Shown here: piece by piece, positions 43,101 through 53,845 of the stretch
Layout of the letters: every line of letters begins with the position of its first letter
How positions within the stretch are numbered: the stretch's first letter is position 1
From: Conchocele bisecta
Lineage: Eukaryota; Mollusca; Bivalvia; Lucinida; Thyasiridae
Length of the DNA: 64,000 bases
Assembly: GCA_029237695.1 (NCBI GenBank)
Contig: CM055269.1
Location: 31,902,956-31,966,955 of the forward strand
Direction of reading: 5' to 3'
Program-made: the position numbers and the translations under genes
Notes under the pieces: model-generated
What the model saw: the letters and a program-made list of their open reading frames with translations, nothing else
Told to the model about the DNA's origin: nothing
Databases searched by the model: none

Positions 43101-43909
43101 TGAACGGCTACTTTTCTTAAATACCATGTTCCCTCTTCTGTAGGTTCGTATGCATCAATACCTATTTTAAAACACTCTTCTATTTTCTTGATATCTCCAA
43201 ATAATATGGGTCCTTCTGGTTTCGGTAATTTATGGGTTTTACAAAACTGTAAATATTGTTGCTGGAGTTCTTTGGTCAACGTTAAACATCTATCGGCCCT
43301 AAGCTTCGATGTGTGGAGCGCCAAGCATCTGAACAAACAAAGATCATCATTGAAACTATCCAGGGGCTTCATCCCTTTCTTATAACGCAACCACTCTGGC
43401 ATTCGACCTCCTGCCACTTTTTCGGATTTCATTTCAGCATCACCTTTGGGGATTTCATACCCCTTTAAAGCTGTTCCATATACTATTTTAACGCTGACAC
43501 CCATCCATCTTACAAACCTCCATTTTGTGCTTGGCCTATCTATTTTATCTATGTTTAATCTATGCTCTTCTTGTTTATTAATCCACTCTTCAACCTCATC
43601 GTAACCCCTTAACCACGGACTTCCGGATAAATTTTTATAAAATACCAACGTTGTCGGCTTTCCTCTTGCGTCTCTCTCCTCTTGGTGAATTAATTTGTAA
43701 GAAAAAGAGAATCTTAGGTAAAAACTGTCAGTTAACAAAGGCTCTAACTCGCCCATTATCCTTTTGCTGTTATTTATTTGAAGTTTTCTTTTCATGGTTA
43801 TTGTAGTTATCCTACGCCCTTTTACTATTTCTTTTTCTTTTTGTTTATAATCTTCTAATATTTCGCTACCTTCCTCTGTTAACTGTTGTAATAAACGCGC
43901 TTTCTGCAC
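40148..43909 (-). pseudogene. Family B DNA polymerase, protein-primed type (frameshifted)
   Basis: Roughly 1,250 codons in pieces: 43909-42959, about 42955-42530 in mixed frames, 42523-42080, 42037-41765, 41760-40615, then 40612-40527 and 40540-40148. Seen in order: an N-terminal region with LCLFRCLALH and a later CCFDC; a CGHGG and WHGC segment around 42675-42790; ExoI VYDFEAYL (about 42490); ExoII GFNSSNYDLNLIKKHL; ExoIII region NLDVGPF; polymerase motif A FDANALYLS (about 41410); motif B KLLGNSCCGK (about 40890); motif C MDTDSLYMG (about 40600); C-terminal KHSAKGLSARQN and LSAYYDKRRVLEDGI. All catalytic acids are still encoded, but frameshifts near 42040, 41785 and 40615 and others inactivate it. 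The C-terminal motif resembles PolB genes of mobile elements in cnidarian and molluscan genomes (recollection, not a search). Confidence 0.85.
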
Positions 43910-44014
43910 TCGTTTTTTTAGGTTTGCCGATGTTCCTGCTTCTAAGACGAGGGAAGCCCATCTTAGCTATATTCTGTGCTATCTTTTCTATATTCTTTTT
44001 TTCCACCTTAAATA

Positions 44015-44026
44015 CCCCCCCCCCCC

Positions 44027-44071
<45 letters not shown>
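44015..44071. repeat. C homopolymer run of more than 50 bases
   Basis: Nearly pure C with one A at 44027. It lies upstream of the PolB N-terminus and probably expanded after integration, or is an assembly artefact; it makes a false glycine-rich ORF on the minus strand. Confidence 0.9.
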
Positions 44072-44072
<1 letters not shown>

Positions 44073-44185
44073 CACAAATTGCACGAGCCATTCTTTTCAT
44101 AAATTCATCATTTTTTTCCTTATTTATTAGTGTTAGTTAACCCCCCTTTCCCTTAACCTGTTTGAAAAAGGTGTACCCATTCTTA

Positions 44186-44320
44186 TTAAATTCTGAACCT
44201 TAATTCCCGAATCCTAGGGGAAGAACTTTTAGATGGATTTACACCCCTTTTATCGCTAATCCTTGTGCGAGTTAACTTAGGGCGAGGCGCTCTCGTAACT
44301 TGTTTACGTATATCTGTCAT
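44186..44320 (-). CDS. Small basic protein upstream of PolB
   Basis: 44 residues from ATG 44320 (MTDIRKQVTRAPRPKLTRTR), rich in Arg, Lys and Ser, stop at 44186. It lies on the PolB strand before it and could be a broken N-terminal piece of PolB, a separate basic protein, or chance. I do not recognise it. Confidence 0.35.
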   Translation of the reverse strand: MTDIRKQVTRAPRPKLTRTRISDKRGVNPSKSSSPRIRELRFRI

Positions 44321-44639
44321 TTTTCTAATCGTGGAAATTTATTGTTTCATATAAATACCTATATGGCTTATGTTCAATAGGGTGTTTGTTCATCTTTGAC
44401 AATTAATTAATTATAACACCTCATACTACAGTATAGAAGACACATATTTTGTCGGAGCTAGGGGGCTTTCTGCTAGTTTTCTCGTGTTCAATAGGGTGTA
44501 TTAAAACATTCCCACAGAATAAAATAGGGCACAGTTCGTACGCTACCCAAAGCCATCTCGCTCCGTTTTCGATATGGACTAGAAAAATTATACAGAGAGG
44601 CCATTCCTATATCTATCTATCTCTGTATTATGCTGCACA

Positions 44640-46470
44640 CCCTCGCGGGTAATTTTGAGCATTTGCGCTGCCTGTGTCTAGTTTATAGAAACAGAGAAGT
44701 TATAAGTATAAGACAAGTGGAGTAAATTGATAGCATGTTAAAATATGTGTGAAATTGAAGATAAAATCAGGTTAAAAAACATCATTCCAGGATTTAGGGT
44801 TTGAGATGGTCGATGCGACTAACCGCAAGTTTGAATTTCTCCAAATCTTGGGTTAGTGCGACATCCTGAGGTAGTGCGTTCCACTGTACTATGGCCAAAG
44901 GAAAAAAATGAATATTTGTAATAGTTTGCTCCAGTATGAATTTGTCGGTAGCTCACTGAGTGGCAGTATCGAGAAAGCCTAGTAGGGTGCTGAATATATG
45001 CTGGCATTGGTACGGCCACGAGACCATTGACAATTTTTATAAAAGAGACACAGACGAGCATCCGACCTGCGCTGCTCCAGAGACCTCCACCCTAACCCGT
45101 CAAGCATTGTAGTGACGCTGGAGTAGCTCGAGTAGTCGTTCAGGACCCACCTGGCTGATCGCCTTTGAACCATTTCAAGTTGGTTAATATTACATTGGGT
45201 GTGGGGGTCCCAAACGGCACTGGCATACTCAACTTGGGGACGGACAAGGGCTTTATAGGCGTGCTCCCTGATTTTAGGATTGTTTGTCTTAATGTTCCTT
45301 CTCAGGAATCCCAATGTGCGATTGGCATTGCCAGTAATTCGATTGACATGTGTGTTCCACGAGCAACTACCGGAAAGGTCAACGCCAAGATAGCGAGCAC
45401 TGCTGACTGATTGAAGCACTTGTCCGTGAAGTCTGTAAATGCTAGGATATGGGGTTCGAGCCTTTGTGACCTGTATGACCTGGCACTTCGAGGGATTAAA
45501 ACTCATATCCCATCGAATGGACCAGTCTTGCATAGTGTCCAGGTCGGCCTGTAATTGTCATATTGTCCGTAGGTTTTGTCATTTAGGGTCAAATATGCCG
45601 CTGTATCGTCCGCGAAGAGCCGTACTTGTGAGATTATACTTTCGGGCAGATCGTTAATGTAAACCAGAAATAATATGGACCAAGGACGGAACCCTGAGGT
45701 ACGCCCGAGGTGACTGGTATGGTGTCTGATATCTCGCCTTCTAGTACAACTGTCTGCTGTCGACCACTCAGAAATGCTCGTATCCATGAAAGTGTATATC
45801 CTCGAACACCATATTTGTGTAGTTTGTAGAGCAATTTCTCGTGGGACACCATGTCAAAAGCCTTGCTAAAATCAAGGAGCACAAGATCTGTTTGCTTACC
45901 TATGCTGGTATTTTTGGCTAGATCTTCCACTAACATGGCTAGCTGAGTCTCGCAGGACCTACGCTCTCTGAAGCCGTGCTGCAGATCGTACATCAGGCCA
46001 TTTGAATCCATATGTCTGACTACATTGGAAGCAACCACATGCTCCAGGACCTTACACAATATGCAAGTAAGTGATATTGGGCGGTAGTTCGCTGCTGTTG
46101 ATTTGTCACCTTTCTTGTACAACGGTGCTACGTTTGCAGAGGTCCAGTCTGTTGGTACTTGTCCTGTTTTAATTGATAAGGTGTAGATTACCTTAAGGAC
46201 TGGTGCAATCTGCTCACGCAGCTCCCGAAGTACAAGTGGTCTAATTGTGTCCGGTCCTGCAGCCTTGGTTGTGTTGAGTCCCTTTAAAAGTTTAAGAATA
46301 CCGTTAGTAGATATATTGATGTCCGGCATGACCGAGTTCATGTTTACATATGTTGAGGGTGATCTTGTAGTATCCATGTTGGAGTCGTCTATATGATTTT
46401 GTATACTTACCTGGCATAGTTGTGACAGGCTGAGGGGTGACTTGGGAGTGAAAACGGACTGGAATTGAGA
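44640..46470 (-). mobile_element. 5'-truncated non-LTR retrotransposon (CR1/Jockey-like LINE)
   Basis: The reverse transcriptase is readable in three overlapping frames: up to 45634, then 45787-45503, then 45533-44979. Seen: NYRPISLTCILCKVLEHVV; motif A LLDFSKAFDMVSHEKLL; motif B TSGVPQGSVLGP; motif C RLFADDTA; thumb NPSKCQVIQV; and the usual C-terminal VRPQVEYASAVWDP / NINQLEMVQRRSARW block. No endonuclease domain is present, so the 5' end is truncated, at the inner edge of element 2's right TIR. The 3' end is not sharp; a GATAGATAGATATAG-like tract near 44610-44640 may be its tail. At least two frameshifts: dead. Confidence 0.82.
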
Positions 46471-46760
46471 ATATGGGAGACCTCCCGCGTATATCGACTT
46501 ACTATTTCGTTGGGTAGCTGAAACAGGTAGCCGAAACCCTTGCAAATCAACTTACTATTTCGTTGGGTAGCCGAAACCGCTGCAAATCGGGGACACATTT
46601 TACAAACTTTGGTGGTATCATTTTGTTTTACTGTGGGTTGTATTTATTTCGCTTTAAATTAACAGGAAATTTTACTATTTTTGGTACCTATGGGGCTACC
46701 CACTGCTTTCAATTATTCCCCCACACTTCGCGGTAACGAACTGACTCCCTATATACCACT
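46471..46760. repeat. Element 2 right TIR
   Basis: Inverted copy of 37752-38040, ending GACTCCCTATATACCACT and followed by GCATC. Confidence 0.85.
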
Positions 46761-47535
46761 GCATCTGTTGATATAATGCGTTGTAGTGATGATAACTTAG
46801 ACGGATTTGGTATAGTGTATGATATACCGATCGGCTATAAGTATTCCAAAAGTACAGATATATATATAAATGGGCAGCGCTCTGTGAAAACCAGCCTTGA
46901 TGACAAAATGTTTAATTTGCACTTTTTTACATTTTTTTTATGCGGACACCTTTCAAAGACAATATGGTGAAAAGAAAATGCAAATATGTTTCATAGTTTT
47001 TGTTTTATCTCACTTTTTGTAGCACCATGTGAATCACGCAAGGAAAAAAAAGTAACGTCATCGAGAAAATGACGTTATTGAAACGCTGACGTTTGTTCAA
47101 TGCAAAACAACAGCCTACAGTAGAAATGCGTGTTCATAGACTCATTGACTGTGCTTGCTGTAAACTGTATTTGCTGATAAGTTGCACTAAATATATCTAC
47201 AATTGTTAGTACGTATACTATCAAACATTGAACAGAATAAAACTATGATATGTACATGTAGTGAACAAACCAAACGCACCACTATCATGTTAAATCTATA
47301 ATTACTAAATATTAAAACATGTTTGGCCCAGTGTCAACATGATGCGATATGCCAGGAGCTGCGTAATTAGCACTCCCATAATTTGTATCTGTGATACGAT
47401 TATTTTTCTGACAATTTCCAAATTGTATTTTATGTTGATTTTCGAAATATTCGACGGTGAACCAGTAAATCAAATGAATTAAGACCTAGGCGCAGTTCTA
47501 ACCGTGGCTAATTTTATCCAGAATACGTGTCACAG
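46761..47535. other. Non-coding DNA without recognised content
   Basis: AT-rich; no TIR pair, tandem array or protein motif seen. Confidence 0.6.
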
Positions 47536-48247
47536 TTAAAGGTACATGCCCACGCAGCAGGTTACACTGTACTACTACTTTTCATTTTCTGTCATGCCTT
47601 ATATGAGCCATTTGTCTACCCACTAACGAGTTATTTTTAATTACGGCGCGTGTTAATTGGTGTTAAATCGCATTTTATATGCCGCGACCAGAAAGGGTGT
47701 TTTCCGACCTCGTGCTATTTTTACCAACACGAGTCACGTGACACGGTCAATCATATCACATATTTGACATGCGCAGTGAAGTATCGGAAGTTGAGAAGAA
47801 AAATCTCTGTTCGAGTCCAAATCTAAATCTCCACGTAACTCTTTCCATTTGGTGATCTGGTCGCCAATATTAACCACTCTCTCTCTCTCTGTACTGCCTG
47901 TCCCTCAGACATTTCGCCTTTTTTTTGGCCGACGCCGTTTCATACAATTTCCGTCCTGGACGTTTCGACATGTTGATATTCTTGTTTACATATTGGGAAG
48001 CCTGGCGCGCGTAGTATACTACGCATGCGCACCGCAAGCCGTGATGTGAAAGTCGTCGTCCCCGCACATTATCAAAATAGACTGTTACCGCCGCGCGTCG
48101 CTAACAGTAAATTGATAATTAATAAATGATTATATTTGTATAGCGGGCACTCGTAATTTTTAGAACTGGTGGAATAGTGACATAATTATACACTTATTTA
48201 ATTCCTAAAGAACATTGTGTGCCTACTGCGTGGGCATGTACCTTTAA
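47536..48247. mobile_element. TTAA MITE family R, second copy (712 bp)
   Basis: TTAAAGGTACATGCCCACGC to GCGTGGGCATGTACCTTTAA. The right 170 bp match 14030-14200. A minus-strand ORF of 65 codons (48067-47870) with MSKRPGRKLYETASAKKKAK looks like the N-terminus of some transposon protein but is too short to assign. Confidence 0.75.
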
Positions 48248-49085
48248 TGAGCCAACTGTTTACATTTGCTTTAATAAAAGTAACGATTGCGGGCACACTT
48301 TCACGTAGAGCGGGGCCGGGTCTGACCGGCCGTCGGCACTAACCCCCGAGTGTGTCTACATATTTCTAAAATCGATATTGTATTAAGGCTTGTCACGTTC
48401 AAATAAAAGTTAACGTTACTCATCAAAATGATTCGATGGTTCGATCTTCAAGTTGTAAGTACATGTATATCTGATGGTGGTCGCCAGACAGGATCAGTTT
48501 GTTTTCTTTGAGTATTCCGGTTTCAACCCACCCAAATTAAGAAACATACAGACGCCTCCATCTACGCCGACAACAATTGTTCTCGCATTTGTTTGTTGTA
48601 ATTGTTATATAAATAAAGTTTAAAAGACATATTAGCATTATGATTACAAAATACTGATTTTGTTATGTGTTATCTAAAAATACCGGTCGTATGGTTATTT
48701 AGTTTCAATTGTCATTTCACAAGTCGCCCATATAATATATTATAAAAATCATAAATGCAATATGCCCATTTGTATAAAAATAATCGACAAAATGACTACG
48801 TATTTCCTTGAAGGAAACCGAAGAAAAAAAAAGACAACTATCTGAACCACTATGAAAACAACTGTACAATTCTGCACGCATATCCAACATTAAAATATTT
48901 GTGAGCCGTAAAGCGTACGGCTATAAATAGGACAACTTATTAAAATTACGCAACAATTCCAAGTGTCAAAATCCGACGTGACGTTGGTAAATTTAAGCTT
49001 AACTTTGCGACGTCATTTTCAGTCTTTCATGACGTTGTCATTAAGGCTGGTTTTGACAGAGCGCGGCCCATATATATACATATAA
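48248..49085. other. Non-coding DNA without recognised gene
   Basis: Only a GC-rich patch at about 48300-48360 and AT-rich sequence; nothing assignable. Confidence 0.55.
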
Positions 49086-50660
49086 TTCCAGCACAAAAAT
49101 ATTTACACAATTCCCTAACATTTGATTGGCCAGTAGCAAGTCTCTGTCCAAAATTTATATCCCAGTAAACTCCCATGCCGAACTACTTTCCGTAACCGTG
49201 AGGCGCAGTTAAAATAATTCTTAATAAAACGGAAAATAAACACATTTTCTTGATGAATTTATTTAAAATGCTGGAATTATAAGGAATGAATGGCCTTTTT
49301 GTGGAATTTATCGGGGATATAAACTTGGAAAAGTCGCGGGAATACTGGACGAGGTCTTCCGGCCTTCGTCCAGTATTCCCGCGACTTTTCCAAGTTCATA
49401 CCCCAATAAATTCCACAAAAAGGCCATTCATTCTTATAATACATATAATATGTGCTCGGATAATCGGGGATTATGGTATGTGGCGGCTGTTTGAGAACAA
49501 GACGTATACAACCGACGTTGTTTGCATGGTAAAGCATATCGCATTGCAGCCAATGTTTTATTATAGGAATGAATGGCATTTTTGTGGAATTTATCGGGGT
49601 ATAAACTTGGAAAAGTCGCGGGAGTTTACTGGGATATAAATTTTGGACAGAGACTTGCTATGGACCAATCAAATGTTAGGGAATTGTGTAAATATTTTTG
49701 TGCTGGAATTATTCATAACTAAGCAAAATATTGACTTGACATTTCTACATTACACACAACTAAAATGGGACAACTATCTCAAATTATGGTATTGTTGCGA
49801 AATGCTACTTTTATACACTTCCTGCATTAAACGACCACCACCCAACTGGTCCCTTTTCCCTTGGCGGGTCACATTTATATTTCATTAAAAATCGCACCTG
49901 TTATATACAAAGTCACATGACGTGCCTCACGAGTGTATGTCGAGAGCTCGGCAGTGTGAGCGAAAAGACCAGGGGCCCCGTTTCACTAAACTTCGTACTA
50001 CTAAAATGTTCGTAAGAGCCAATTTAGGATCATCTGGAAATTGCAATCGATGCATTTACATTTATAATTCCAGCACAAAAATATTTACACAATTCCCTAA
50101 CATTTGATTGGCCCGTAGCAAGTATGTCCAAAATTTATATCCCAGTAAACTCCCACACCGAACTACTTTCCGTAACCGTGAGGCGCAGTTAAAATAATTA
50201 TTAAGAAAACGGAAAATAAACACATTTTCTTGATGAATTTATTTCAAATGCTGGAATTATAAGGAATGAATGGCCTTTTTGTGGAATTTATCGGGGATAT
50301 AATTCCAGCACAAAAATATTTACACAATTCCCTAACATTTGATTGGCCCGTAGCAAGTCTCTTTCCAAAATGTATATCCCAGTAAACTCCCACGCCGAAC
50401 TGCTTTCCGTAACCGTGAGGCACAGTTAAAATAATTCTTAAGAAAACAGAAAATAAACACATTTTCTTGATGAATTTATTTCAAATGCTGGAATTATAAG
50501 AAATGAATGGCCTTTTTGTGGCATTTATCGGGGATATAAACTTGGAAAAGTCGCGGGAATACTGGACGAGGCCTTCCGGCCTTCGTCCAGTATTCCCTCG
50601 ACTTTTCCAAGTTTATACCCCGATAAATTCCACAAAAAGGCCATTCATTCCTATAATATT
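49086..50660. repeat. Cluster of three about 230-bp units and family F palindromes
   Basis: The unit starts ATTCCAGCACAAAAATATTT, contains CTTTCCGTAACCGTGAGGC and ends ATGCTGGAATTATAAG, so its ends are also inverted. Copies at about 49086, 50066 and 50299. Family F palindromes lie at 49325-49402 and 50537-50612, each inside GGAATGAATGGCCTTTTTGT inverted repeats. A half palindrome is at 49606-49621. A truncated MITE A (49972-50062) is cut by the second unit. Confidence 0.75.
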
Positions 50661-51221
50661 TCTAACAAAAAGTCAATATATGTATTGCCAGCTTTTCACA
50701 TTACATGTATTTATGAAAATGTATGAAAAATGCACATTTATATTCTATCGCGGCCATATTGGCAGCCATCTTGATTTTGTATGTTACTATTTCCCTTGCA
50801 AAATCGAAATTACGTCTTAATTTATCCTAAACGAAATTCAAACAAAACAAGTACATATATTCTCAATAACGATGTTGAATGCGAGATTGATATTTTTGGC
50901 GGCCATCTTGGACGCCATCTTGAATTGAGACTTCGTTCCGCAGATGCCGCAATGGTATATACGCGGATCTGTGATCTAGAGACCACTACGAACATGTTGG
51001 TATATAATATCGTATGTGCCTATTTACCGTCCACCACCTCCTTAAATAGGCCACCTTTCTTACGACAGTTGCAGTACCAGTTTGTGCATACTTGGTCTTC
51101 TTTCTCAATAAAAACATTGTTTGACAGCAAATTAAAATCATCGGAAATGATTGTCAAAGCAAAATTTTGAGAAAAAATGGAAATAAAAATATAAACAGCA
51201 GACAATACATTTTAATTGTAA
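50661..51221. other. Non-coding DNA with GGCGGCCAT words
   Basis: GGCAGCCATC and GGCGGCCATCTTGGA at about 50761 and 50899; no gene recognised. Confidence 0.55.
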
Positions 51222-51594
51222 AGCCCCAGTCACCTCAGGTCCAGGACTACGGATGGTCCCGGACCACCCCGGAGCTCGGTCCGTGGCGATCCGTGGAGAA
51301 CCTTGGGTCAGTCCGTAACCGTGTCGATCTGGGATGGTCCGTAGGTCGCCCCGGAGGTTTTGAACATCCGTGGCCATCCCAGATGATCCCTGGAACTCTC
51401 TGGTACCGTAGTGAATTCTTAGTAGCAACGAGATGGCCGTAGTGGGTCTGTTACTGTAGTACCATCGTAGTACTTCCGTGGCGATCCGGGTGGACCGGGA
51501 TAGTTTTTGGAAGAAGGTGACACTACGGTTGTCCCGGTGATAGCAGGCCCGTACGCAGAGGGGGTACGACGGGTTCGTACGCACCCCCCCCCCC

Positions 51595-51849
51595 TTAACC
51601 CGTTCAGCACCACAGGCCTGTATAGTGGTATTGGCAAAAAGTGTAGATCCAGATGAGCCGGCTTGTCACGAGCCGTCTCATCAGAATCTGCACTTTTTGC
51701 AAGTAATGTTCATAATTTTGAGAACAAAAACACCTCATGTTCATAAATGGACTGGTCTGAAAATCATTTTGTGATGATTTATCATTGGATTGGGTTGCAA
51801 AATTAACATATCAAAATCCATTCCAGTTATTTATGGGTGAAATGGTTAA
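51595..51849. mobile_element. TTAA MITE family D copy
   Basis: TTAACCCGTTCAGCACCACA to GGGTGAAATGGTTAA, with GTGTAGATCCAGATGAGCCG and the palindrome GCCGGCTTGTCACGAGCCG. Second copy at 61942-62188. Confidence 0.75.
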
Positions 51850-52247
51850 TCTGCCGAGTTCTGTCCGTGAATGTGAAAAAAAACAATGTTTAGCCCTTCG
51901 CGCCCTCGATCACGCACCCCCCTAAAATTAATTCCTGCGTACGGGCCTGGATAGTAAGGTATCATCACTACGGAGACCGTGGATCTATTACGACGGTCCC
52001 CCAAGGTGCCAGTACGGTGACCACGGGTTGTCAACGTGTCATCAAGGACTATCACGGTGGGTCACGGTATATCAGGGTGGAACTATGGTGGTACTACGGC
52101 GGCGTCAAGGATGTTCACGGATGGTCCCCGAGTGTCACGGTGCGGGTATATATAGGAGCGAAATCGCGTGGTTACAACAATTTCTGAAAGTGTTGAAAGC
52201 GTGCCCACTTCAAAGAAAGTATTAGGCCTATTTGATATTTTCTTTAA

Positions 52248-52505
52248 TATGTGACGGGTTTTGACGAAATATGGCGCAGCAAACGCGTCTTCATGAGCCG
52301 AGCTGCATTTGGTGGTCTCTGGAGATCGGCACATACTAATGTCGTTTTTGCGAAGAATCGATTTCCGTGTCAGTAAACATGGAAATCGATTCTTCGCAAA
52401 AACGACAGACGTTTGGGCCAAAGTACCGAGACCACCAAATGGGAGCAGATTAACAAAACGCGTTTGATGCGCCATATTTCATCAAACTCCGTTACATAAT
52501 AAGGA
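52248..52505. mobile_element. Hairpin MITE family G, second copy
   Basis: ATATGGCGCAGCAAACGCGT and TGCATTTGGTGGTCTC arms, then GTCGTTTTTGCGAAGAATCG facing its complement. Confidence 0.75.
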
Positions 52506-53262
52506 CAGTATAGAAGAACATGTACTTTGAATCGGAGGCGATTCTGGAAGTTTCAGTAAATTGCTGTTGTAATGCACCTTGATATAGCCACTGCTGGGGT
52601 ACTACGTAACCGTCCGTAGCGATACCGTATGGGGCACCGGGACAACCGTGGCAGCACCGTAGTACGTCCGTGGACAAATTTTGACCATTCGTAGATCGTA
52701 GCGACACCGTGTTGAATCCGGCATGTTTCCCGGATAAACTGCGGACCTACTACGGCCTACCCCGGTCTACCCCGGACGACCGAAGTCATCCGTAGTCATA
52801 CCTTGGCTATCCGTAGTAGAACCGTACTGGCACAGTGTTTCTAGCTAAATCTAGCTTCCCGGACGGCCCCGGTGATGAACCCCGGACCCTCCGTGGCCAT
52901 TCGTAGTTCATCCTTGTTATGTGTGACTCTGGGGCTTCAGGGTTAAGTTGGCTGCCAGTGAACAAACGATACCCAACACATTTGTAACTATTCCAGATCC
53001 TGATCAGCTTTCAGCAGTCACATATTATGATTATAGTCTTAATACTTTTGCTGATGTCGGCAAGAGAACTTCAGTGATTGAATGGCGAACAGAGTATACC
53101 CAGATCCGTATACGGACGTACAGGTGAACCTGAGGCTATAATGGTTAAACATCATTAGCTTTACTTTGTCAGCCAGCGGCCCAAGAAGTCTCATTTCTAC
53201 AAAGGAAACTAAAAGGGGTACACTGTAGTGTCCCTATAAAAAGAAATAGACACTTGTAAACA

Positions 53263-53494
53263 CATATGGTTATGACTGGAGAAATGGAACTTACGGGTTT
53301 TGTGACCAGTGTAGCTACTGATAAAATAGCACATTTCTGTAACCTGACAATGATCTACATTGCTTGTTAGAAGCAGGAGGGGTGTGTCATTGATAGAATG
53401 GCGAACAGTGCAGATCCTGATCAGCATAGCCTGATCTGGATCTACACTGGACGTAAACACCGTAAGTCCCATTTCTCCAGTTACAGCCACATAT
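53263..53494. mobile_element. MITE family C copy
   Basis: CATATGGTTATGACTGGAGA to its complement ending CAGTTACAGCCACATA; GCAGATCCTGATCAGCATAG inside. Confidence 0.72.
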
Positions 53495-53695
53495 ATTATC
53501 TGATTTCTACAAAGAAGACTAAAGGGGCAGTGCTCCTATAAAAAGAAACAGACAATTGTAAAACAGATATGTTATCTGTAATTGTTTCTATATAGAACCC
53601 AGATATCGAAGGTGTTCTATAAATACCCATTAGGTTACTTGGTATGGTTATGAAAAACAAGGACATTCACATTCTGACTAGTGCAGGAATTTATC

Positions 53696-53845
53696 AGTTT
53701 GTTTGTTGAGGTTTAACGGCCTATCAACATATATGGTTATTTAAGGTCGGGTCAAAGGGTTTAGTACTAAATCCCATGTATTACTTGTACATGTACAAAT
53801 GGAGGGGGAGGGGAATCTCAAAATCAGAACTGAATATTTACAATA
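53696..53845 (-). mobile_element. Truncated SINE family J copy
   Basis: GTTTGTTTGTTGAGGTTTAA and CGGCCTATCAACATAT to CTCAAAATCAGAACTGAATA; the tRNA-related head is missing. Confidence 0.55.

Larger units (their letters stand above)
37752..46760. mobile_element. Element 2: DNA-polymerase-B-bearing element with 289-bp TIRs
   Basis: TIRs 37752-38040 and 46471-46760. The ends are AGTAGTATATAGGGAGTC on the left and, inverted, AGTGGTATATAGGGAGTC on the right. GCATC flanks both sides (TGCATC on the left), so a 5- or 6-bp target duplication. Gene order: remnant of the long-ORF tail (+), HTH/TM protein (-), 21-bp array, HTH copies b and c (+), PolB (-), small basic ORF (-), then a later LINE against the right TIR. 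I recognise no integrase, protease, ATPase or capsid gene, so this is not a canonical Polinton/Maverick. A protein-primed-type polymerase with long TIRs fits linear, terminal-protein replication; that is inference. Confidence 0.8.
51222..52940. mobile_element. GC-rich transposon-like unit of degenerate CCGTGG/CCGTAG repeats
   Basis: Begins AAGCCCCAGTCAC and ends GTGACTCTGGGGCTT, a short TIR pair. The interior at 51235-51590, 51950-52160 and 52590-52930 is built of degenerate words such as TCCGTGGCGATCCGTGG and ACGGTGGTCACGG, mostly inverted between the halves. Two later insertions: MITE D (51595-51849) and hairpin G (52248-52505). No credible protein. Confidence 0.6.

Noticed and set aside
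43866..44084. Glycine-rich 72-codon ORF
   Set aside because: Translation of the poly-C run.
37752..46760. Calling element 2 a Polinton/Maverick
   Set aside because: Only the PolB and the long TIRs fit. No integrase, protease, packaging ATPase or capsid protein was recognised.
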